Below are positions 50,928-56,277 of a stretch of DNA of 56,277 nt, piece after piece; position 1 is the stretch's first letter; every line of letters starts with the position of its first letter. The stretch is taken from positions 1-56,277 of the forward strand of contig JAGADF010000005.1 in the NCBI GenBank assembly GCA_017613735.1. Direction: 5' to 3'. The notes under the pieces are model-generated. The model was given only the letters and a program-made list of their open reading frames with translations, was not told where the DNA came from and searched no databases. This DNA comes from Clostridia bacterium. Lineage in GTDB: Bacteria > Bacillota > Clostridia > Oscillospirales > Acutalibacteraceae. The translations under genes were made by a program, and so were the position numbers.

Positions 50928-51970
50928 TAATTTATAATTTCCCTTAAAACAAGTATCTCGTCGGGCGAGAGATTATTGACATATTCCTCAAGCGAAATGA
51001 AAACATATCTCTCGTCAAGCAAAACGATTTTTGAATACTCGCCCGCGATAAACGGGACGAAGCTGTTTGCAAACGAGTCCTTTAATATGAGAAGCGTTTT
51101 CCCGTTTCCGTTTTTGTTTTCAATTTCAACCGTTCCGTGATTTCCGCCCTGAAAAACATTGTATTTGTCCTTGGTTTCAAGCGCGTCAAGACAGTAAAAA
51201 TCGGTTTTCTGCCCGTCCGCGGTAACGCCGATTTCAGGCACCGACGGGATTATTATTTCGTCCGTCTGTTTCGAAATGGGTATTTTTGAAAACAGAGTCC
51301 CCTGAAAATCCTTGGTGACGGTTTTTGTTTCATAACTGTCAAGCGAAGCGGGTTTCGCTCTCCTCGCCCGGCAAAACGCCTTATACGCCTCGTACGCGCC
51401 GTAAATATTCCAGTGGTGGTCGGTTTTATAATAAAAATCGGGATTCGAAAGCGCGCCGTACAAGTCAATTATTTCCGCCTTTTCGAGCCTCCTGCTCAGC
51501 TCGTTATACAGCCGTTCATAATCGTAAACGCGCGCTCCCTTTATAAAACCGTCTTTCAGTTCGGCGCACGCCGACGGCACATACATAACGTAAACCTTAT
51601 TTTTTTCGGCTATTGAGTTTATTTTTTCCGCATAGCGAAGAAGAGACTTTTTATTAAGGTCCTCCTCGCTTATTATCTGCACAAGTCTTCCGTCGTCACA
51701 GACGTACGCTCCGTCGATTTCCCGCTGTCCGGAAAGATAGAAAAGCCCCGTCTGAAAATACACCAGTCTGTCCCTTAACGGAAACTGATCGGACGTAAAG
51801 CTTTCGAGCGAATCCTGAAAATCCCCGTTCAGAACGTTAAAAGAAATATTCTTTTTCCCTGTGAGGCTTCTGTTCTCAAGCTCGGACACGTCCCTGTCCG
51901 GCAACGCAAACAGCGCCGCCGTAACAAGAGAAAGCGAAAGAACAAATAATACTGCGAAAAATTTTTTCAT
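50927..51970 (-). CDS. DHHW-motif secreted protein
   Basis: A 347-residue exported protein with an N-terminal signal or anchor (1-22) and the DHHW motif at 184-187 (YKTDHHWNIYGAY). The early NGDFQDSLESFTSDQFPLRDR and the late LKDSFANSFVPF and DERY belong to the same SGNH/AlgX-like family of surface-polysaccharide acyltransferase partners. Such proteins usually sit beside an MBOAT acyltransferase; none is found in the window. The SGNH-like catalytic set is consistent with an O-acetyl-handling role, but the acceptor is unknown. It lies 32 bases after the DUF4358 gene in the same direction. Confidence 0.85.
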   Translation of the reverse strand: MKKFFAVLFVLSLSLVTAALFALPDRDVSELENRSLTGKKNISFNVLNGDFQDSLESFTSDQFPLRDRLVYFQTGLFYLSGQREIDGAYVCDDGRLVQIISEEDLNKKSLLRYAEKINSIAEKNKVYVMYVPSACAELKDGFIKGARVYDYERLYNELSRRLEKAEIIDLYGALSNPDFYYKTDHHWNIYGAYEAYKAFCRARRAKPASLDSYETKTVTKDFQGTLFSKIPISKQTDEIIIPSVPEIGVTADGQKTDFYCLDALETKDKYNVFQGGNHGTVEIENKNGNGKTLLILKDSFANSFVPFIAGEYSKIVLLDERYVFISLEEYVNNLSPDEILVLREIIN

Positions 51971-52002
51971 TTAAATAACCTTGTAATTATTATTTACCGG
52001 AA

Positions 52003-52509
52003 TCAGTCCTGATTAAAAAAGCTGTGGAAGGCATTTGAAATCTTCTGTACGTCATCCCCGACAATGAGCGCGGCGCAATTCCCCTCGACCTCAATTCTCG
52101 ACGCGTCAAGCTTTGTAAGCTGGGTTTTATCATAGGTCGAATAAAGCGCCTTGCGCTTTGAAATATGGTTTTCAAGCTCTTTTCTCGCTTCGGTAAGGTC
52201 GTCGGCTTTTTTAACCTGAATAACCGCTATTTCGTCGGCGTTGCCCTTGCCCTCGGTAGCGTAATAGATGAAAAAACTGTCAACCTTTGAATAATCCATT
52301 GTTGAAATGTTTTCAAATATTTCTTCGGGATTCGGGTCCTCGGAAGAAGCGTAAGTCATATCGCCGAAGCTCGTCGCCGATGCCATGGCGTTTTTAAGCT
52401 CGTACATACTGACCTTTTTTTCGTTTTTGCCTTTTCCCGAGCAGGCGCAAAGGCAGACCGCAAGCAGAAAAACCGCTGCCGCAACGGGTATTAAAACTCT
52501 TTTTTTCAT
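52003..52509 (-). CDS. DUF4358-type lipoprotein
   Basis: A 168-residue predicted lipoprotein. The signal peptide ends in the lipobox LCAC with Cys23 as the lipidated residue, followed by a Lys-rich stretch. The rest matches DUF4358: alpha/beta with MYELKNAM, MDYSKVDSFFIYYATEGK, and VIQVKKADDLTEAR. The family has no known function. GAGGGG lies 7 bases before the ATG, within the end of the transglutaminase gene. I recall DUF4358 and DHHW genes being neighbours in other Clostridia, and that arrangement is repeated here. Confidence 0.85.
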   Translation of the reverse strand: MKKRVLIPVAAAVFLLAVCLCACSGKGKNEKKVSMYELKNAMASATSFGDMTYASSEDPNPEEIFENISTMDYSKVDSFFIYYATEGKGNADEIAVIQVKKADDLTEARKELENHISKRKALYSTYDKTQLTKLDASRIEVEGNCAALIVGDDVQKISNAFHSFFNQD

Positions 52510-52511
52510 TT

Positions 52512-53645
52512 TTATCCCCTCGAATTTGTTACGGTTTCCGCTTCTTCAAACTCACTGTAATCGGAGCTGTCGGAAAAACTCTCATAATCAAAATCGTCCG
52601 AATCGTCGCTGTAATCCTCGCCGAAAGCCTCGTCAATAGCCGCGTTTATCTTCTCCGCGACTTCGTCGTCAACCTCTGTGGGCTCTTCGCCGTAATAATC
52701 GATATAGAAACATAAAACATATTTGTCTTTATCGTTGAGCATCCAGTCATAGCCTACGGAATACTCGCCGTCAAGCCTTGAAACAAGCGTGTCAACCATA
52801 TACTGAGCTTCGTTTTCGTTATCGGAGTTTATCTCCTTTTTAAAGGTTGCGCTGATAACGCTTTCCCTGTTATCAATCGCGTTCATAAGCCACTCGGGAA
52901 TATCGTAGATATCTTTAAGATTTTCGCAAATGAAGAAAATATAGTTGTATTTCTTGCCCGTTGCAGCAGGGAAATACTCCTTCGTCCAGGTATGTTCCTG
53001 AGAACAGCGGCTGTCGTCCATATTGAAATTGCGGTAATTTTTGGACTCGCTGTCGCTGTAGCAGTCCGTATGGTACCAGCCGTCGTCAAGCTTAACAAGA
53101 TCCCACGAATGAATAAGGTCGCTTGAATGAATAACCTTGCACTCGATATCGAGCATCTGCATAAACATTCTGAACGTCGTTGCATAACCTACGCAGACCG
53201 CGCTGTGATATTTAAGCACGTCGTGCGGATTGTCGTTATCGCCGTTATTTAAGGGAATAACCGTAAGAATGCCGGTTGTGCTTGTAAGAGAGCCGGTAAG
53301 CCATTCGTAAACCGCCTTTTCCTTTTCGAAATCGGTCATATCGTCGGTGATGATTTCGTCAAGAATGTCCGTCGCCATATCGAGCGTTTCTTTTTCATTA
53401 TCATTAAGCTTTGACGTGTCGCCCGATTTATAGGCGTCCGAAATAGGCAAAGTCGATTTTATCTTATATTCGCCCGCAATTGTAACGTCGTCTTCGCGGT
53501 CAACGTCTTCGGAAAATCCCGAAAACTCATCAAGCTTTTTTTCAGCCTTTTTCTGGCCTGCAAGCGTTACAACCGAAAGCGCGATACTTGCGCAAAGCGC
53601 AATCGAAATAAACACCATAAAAAATGTCAGTTTTTTCTCTTTCAT
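52512..53645 (-). CDS. Transglutaminase-like domain membrane protein
   Basis: A 377-residue protein with one N-terminal transmembrane segment (about 8-29) and an extracellular transglutaminase/cysteine-protease-like domain. The catalytic triad is visible: Cys151 in AVCVGYATTF, His179 in IHSWDLV and Asp194 in YHTDCY. The C-terminal 60 residues are strongly acidic with Asp/Ser/Tyr runs. Such domains cleave or crosslink peptides at the surface; the substrate is unknown. It is the first gene of the transglutaminase-DUF4358-DHHW unit. Confidence 0.85.
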   Translation of the reverse strand: MKEKKLTFFMVFISIALCASIALSVVTLAGQKKAEKKLDEFSGFSEDVDREDDVTIAGEYKIKSTLPISDAYKSGDTSKLNDNEKETLDMATDILDEIITDDMTDFEKEKAVYEWLTGSLTSTTGILTVIPLNNGDNDNPHDVLKYHSAVCVGYATTFRMFMQMLDIECKVIHSSDLIHSWDLVKLDDGWYHTDCYSDSESKNYRNFNMDDSRCSQEHTWTKEYFPAATGKKYNYIFFICENLKDIYDIPEWLMNAIDNRESVISATFKKEINSDNENEAQYMVDTLVSRLDGEYSVGYDWMLNDKDKYVLCFYIDYYGEEPTEVDDEVAEKINAAIDEAFGEDYSDDSDDFDYESFSDSSDYSEFEEAETVTNSRG

Positions 53646-53715
53646 AGGTATTTGCTCCTTGTAAAAATTATTGCCATACTATTATATCACTATCATTTTT
53701 TATGTCAATAATCCC

Positions 53716-53748
53716 GTAAAAAAAGAGGATGACCGAAGTCATCCTCTT
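53716..53748 (-). terminator. Terminator after ppdK
   Basis: A perfect 11-bp stem (53723-53733 with 53738-53748) with a 4-base loop, followed on the minus strand by a run of T. Confidence 0.9.
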
Positions 53749-53767
53749 AATTATCAAAAGACTTATT

Positions 53768-56277
53768 TTAAGCCTTGTCCTTGATAGCTGCCTGAGCTGC
53801 CGCAAGACGCGCAATCGGTACGCGGAACGGTGAGCAGGAAACATAGTCAAGGCCGATTCTGTGGCAGAATTCAACAGATACGGGGTCGCCGCCGTGCTCA
53901 CCGCAGATACCGCAGTGCATTTCGGGACGAACCTTCTTGCCCATTTCAACCGCCATTTCCATAAGCTTGCCGACGCCTGTCTGGTCGAGCTTTGCAAACG
54001 GATCGTTTTCGAAAATCTTCTTGTCATAGTAAGCGCCGAGGAACTTGCCTGCGTCGTCACGGCTGAAGCCGTAAGTCATCTGGGTAAGATCGTTGGTGCC
54101 GAAGCAGAAGAATTCAGCTTCCTTAGCGATTTCGTCAGCTGTAAGAGCAGCTCTCGGAATCTCAATCATTGTGCCGACTTCGTACTTGAGGTCGCTGCCT
54201 GCAGCTGCGATTTCAGCGTCTGCAGTAGCTACAACGATATCCTTAACATACTTAAGCTCTTTAACTTCGCCTACGAGAGGAATCATAATCTCGGGAACGA
54301 TTGCCCAGTCGGGATGAGCCTTCTTAATGTTGATTGCAGCGCGGATAACAGCCTTTGTCTGCATCTTAGCGATTTCGGGATATGTAACCGTAAGACGGCA
54401 GCCACGGTGACCCATCATGGGGTTGAACTCGTGGAGGTCGGAAATAACCTGCTTGATATATTCAACACTCTTGCCCTGTGCATCTGCAAGCGCCTTGATG
54501 TCAGCTTCTTCGGTGGGAACGAACTCATGGAGAGGCGGGTCAAGGAAACGGATTGTTACCGGGCAGCCCTCAAGAGCTTCATAGAGCTTTTCGAAGTCAC
54601 CCTGCTGATAGGGAAGAATCTTCTCAAGAGCAGCTTCTCTTTCTTCAACCGTCTCAGCGCAAATCATCTCACGGAAAGCGCCGATTCTTTCAGGCTCAAA
54701 GAACATATGCTCCGTACGGCAAAGACCGATACCCTCTGCGCCGAGCTCACGAGCCTTTTTAGCGTCTGCAGGTGTGTCTGCGTTTGTGCGGACCTTAAGT
54801 GTTCTGTACTTGTCAGCCCAAGCCATAACTCTGCCGAAGTTACCTGTTACGGAAGCCTCTACTGTCGGGATGATGCCGTCATAGATGTTACCTGTTGAGC
54901 CGTCGATTGAAATATAGTCGCCCTCACGGAATGTCTTACCGCCGAGGTCAAACTTTTTGTTTTCTTCATCCATCTTGATATCGCCGCAACCCGATACGCA
55001 GCAAGTACCCATACCGCGGGCAACAACTGCAGCGTGTGAAGTCATACCGCCGCGAACCGTAAGAATACCCTGAGCAGCCTTCATACCTGTAATATCTTCG
55101 GGTGAAGTCTCAAGACGAACAAGAACAACCTTCTCGCCTCTTTCGTTCCACTCTGCTGCGTCATCAGCGGTGAAAACAATCTTACCGCAAGCTGCGCCGG
55201 GTGAAGCGCCGAGGCCCTTGCCCATAGGTACAGCAGCCTTAAGAGCAGCTGCGTCGAACTGCGGGTGAAGAAGTGTATCGAGGTTTCTCGGATCTATCAT
55301 AAGAACTGCTTCTTCCTCAGTCTTCATACCTTCGTCAACGAGGTCGCAAGCGATCTGAAGAGCTGCGGGAGCCGTTCTCTTGCCGTTACGGCACTGAAGC
55401 ATATAGAGCTTGCCCTTTTCAACGGTGAACTCCATATCCTGCATATCGTGATAATGCTTTTCAAGAATGTCGCAAACTCTGATGAAATCTGCATAAGCCT
55501 GCGGGAACTTGTCAGCCATTTCCTCTATCGGCATGGGAGTACGAACGCCTGCAACAACGTCTTCGCCCTGCGCATTTGTGAGGAACTCACCCATAAGCTT
55601 CTTTTCGCCTGTAGCGGGGTCACGTGTGAACGCAACGCCTGTACCGCAATCGTCGCCCATGTTGCCGAATGCCATCATCTGTACGTTAACTGCAGTACCC
55701 CATGAATACGGGATATCGTTATCACGGCGGTAAACGTTAGCTCTGGGGTTGTCCCATGAACGGAAAACTGCCTCGATAGCGCCCTTCAACTGCTCTTTGG
55801 GATCTGTCGGGAAATCCTTGCCGATCTTTGACTTGTACTCTGCCTTGAACTGAGCAGCAAGCTCTTTAAGGTCGTCAGCCGTAAGCTCAACGTCCTGCTT
55901 AACGCCGCGAGCTTCTTTCATCTCGTCGATAAGCTGTTCAAAATACTTTTTGCCGACTTCCATAACAACGTCGGAATACATCTGAATAAATCTTCTGTAG
56001 CAGTCCCAAGCCCAACGGGGATTGTTTGACTTCTCAGCCATAACTGCAACAACGTCTTCATTAAGGCCGAGGTTGAGGATTGTGTCCATCATACCGGGCA
56101 TTGAAGCGCGTGCGCCCGAACGAACGGAAACGAGAAGCGGGTTCTCCTTATCGCCGAACTTTTTGCCTGTGATAGCTTCCATCTTGATGATGTGCTCATC
56201 AATCTGCTCCATGATGTCATCGGCAATCTTTCTGCCGTCATCATAGTATCTTGTGCACGCTTCCGTGCTGATTGTGA
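53768..56277 (-). CDS. ppdK: Pyruvate, phosphate dikinase (5' end outside the window)
   Basis: Interconverts pyruvate, ATP and phosphate with phosphoenolpyruvate, AMP and diphosphate; in anaerobes it often runs in the glycolytic direction. About 836 residues are present. The frame stays open to the right edge and begins TISTEACTRYYDDG, so roughly 40 N-terminal residues are missing and the ATG at 56212 is internal. The phosphohistidine lies in GGMTSHAAVVARG, the PEP-utilising region in AEGIGLCRTEHMF, and the catalytic cysteine in CGICGEHGGDP. The C-terminus is complete, followed by a terminator. The usual length is about 874. Confidence 0.96.
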   Translation of the reverse strand, partial: TISTEACTRYYDDGRKIADDIMEQIDEHIIKMEAITGKKFGDKENPLLVSVRSGARASMPGMMDTILNLGLNEDVVAVMAEKSNNPRWAWDCYRRFIQMYSDVVMEVGKKYFEQLIDEMKEARGVKQDVELTADDLKELAAQFKAEYKSKIGKDFPTDPKEQLKGAIEAVFRSWDNPRANVYRRDNDIPYSWGTAVNVQMMAFGNMGDDCGTGVAFTRDPATGEKKLMGEFLTNAQGEDVVAGVRTPMPIEEMADKFPQAYADFIRVCDILEKHYHDMQDMEFTVEKGKLYMLQCRNGKRTAPAALQIACDLVDEGMKTEEEAVLMIDPRNLDTLLHPQFDAAALKAAVPMGKGLGASPGAACGKIVFTADDAAEWNERGEKVVLVRLETSPEDITGMKAAQGILTVRGGMTSHAAVVARGMGTCCVSGCGDIKMDEENKKFDLGGKTFREGDYISIDGSTGNIYDGIIPTVEASVTGNFGRVMAWADKYRTLKVRTNADTPADAKKARELGAEGIGLCRTEHMFFEPERIGAFREMICAETVEEREAALEKILPYQQGDFEKLYEALEGCPVTIRFLDPPLHEFVPTEEADIKALADAQGKSVEYIKQVISDLHEFNPMMGHRGCRLTVTYPEIAKMQTKAVIRAAINIKKAHPDWAIVPEIMIPLVGEVKELKYVKDIVVATADAEIAAAGSDLKYEVGTMIEIPRAALTADEIAKEAEFFCFGTNDLTQMTYGFSRDDAGKFLGAYYDKKIFENDPFAKLDQTGVGKLMEMAVEMGKKVRPEMHCGICGEHGGDPVSVEFCHRIGLDYVSCSPFRVPIARLAAAQAAIKDKA

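Noticed and set aside
53861-54898. A 345-codon frame on the plus strand inside the ppdK region
   Set aside because: It is the antisense shadow of ppdK, whose catalytic motifs are unambiguous; the shadow is Cys/Ser/Leu-rich with no family match.

Overview
This window looks like chromosomal DNA of an anaerobic gut-type Firmicute, probably class Clostridia near Oscillospirales/Ruminococcaceae. The grounds are AGGAGG-type ribosome binding sites, sigma-A-like TTGACA/TATAAT promoters, C-terminal dockerin modules on two secreted proteins, pyruvate phosphate dikinase, a PaaK-ACT pair, a GGGtGRT/NifU-like pair and a clostridial-type MurT/GatD pair. The assignment is inference from gene content. I see no rRNA, CRISPR array, insertion sequence, phage gene or broken gene, and no gene-free stretch longer than about 220 bases. 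Most gaps hold a recognisable promoter or a hairpin terminator.

Layout. 0.1-3.5 kb (minus): cytosolic GH31 glycosidase and an FkbM-type methyltransferase. 3.6-6.7 kb: citrate synthase (+), TspO (-), zinc-ribbon membrane protein (+). 6.7-12.2 kb (-): a 1839-residue secreted protein of five homologous beta-helix modules, InlB-type spacers and a dockerin. 12.3-14.3 kb (-): a membrane-bound LuxR-type regulator and a small membrane-anchored protein sharing one promoter. 14.4-16.1 kb (+): the NifU-like/GGGtGRT pair. 16.2-17.2 kb (+): SHOCT membrane protein plus a 65-residue membrane protein. 17.3-21.0 kb (-): secreted PI-PLC-like protein with LRR, LamG and dockerin modules. 21.2-22.2 kb (+): stand-alone E2-like acyltransferase. 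22.27-23.4 kb (-): tRNA-Pro and a D-2-hydroxyacid dehydrogenase. 23.5-29.1 kb (+): a tightly overlapped operon of VTT membrane protein, galactokinase-like kinase, GNAT, methionine gamma-lyase-like PLP enzyme and phosphohexomutase. 29.1-32.2 kb (+): ACP, ProRS, GH28. 32.2-36.0 kb (-): MurT, GatD-like, diaminobutyrate aminotransferase-like and a small membrane protein. 36.2-36.8 kb (+): flavodoxin-fold oxidoreductase. 36.9-44.1 kb (-): glmU-pth-mfd-glycerate kinase-HAD operon. 44.3-45.3 kb (+): membrane-anchored protein with a repeat linker. 45.4-48.9 kb: three SDR-type oxidoreductases. 49.1-50.9 kb (+): PaaK-type ligase and ACT protein. 50.9-53.6 kb (-): DHHW, DUF4358 lipoprotein and transglutaminase-like proteins. 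53.8-56.3 kb (-): PPDK, cut by the right edge.

How the genes fit. Cytosolic GH31 and GH28 enzymes, the GalK/phosphohexomutase operon, glycerate kinase, a hydroxypyruvate-reductase-like dehydrogenase, citrate synthase and PPDK suggest sugar and C3-acid metabolism. GlmU, Pth, Mfd, ProRS, ACP and tRNA-Pro are housekeeping. The most unusual unit is the MurT/GatD operon: the GatD-like subunit has lost both residues of the glutaminase centre (Gly89 and Leu186 where Cys and His are expected). It is co-transcribed with a diaminobutyrate aminotransferase homologue from a promoter carrying two operator-like direct repeats.
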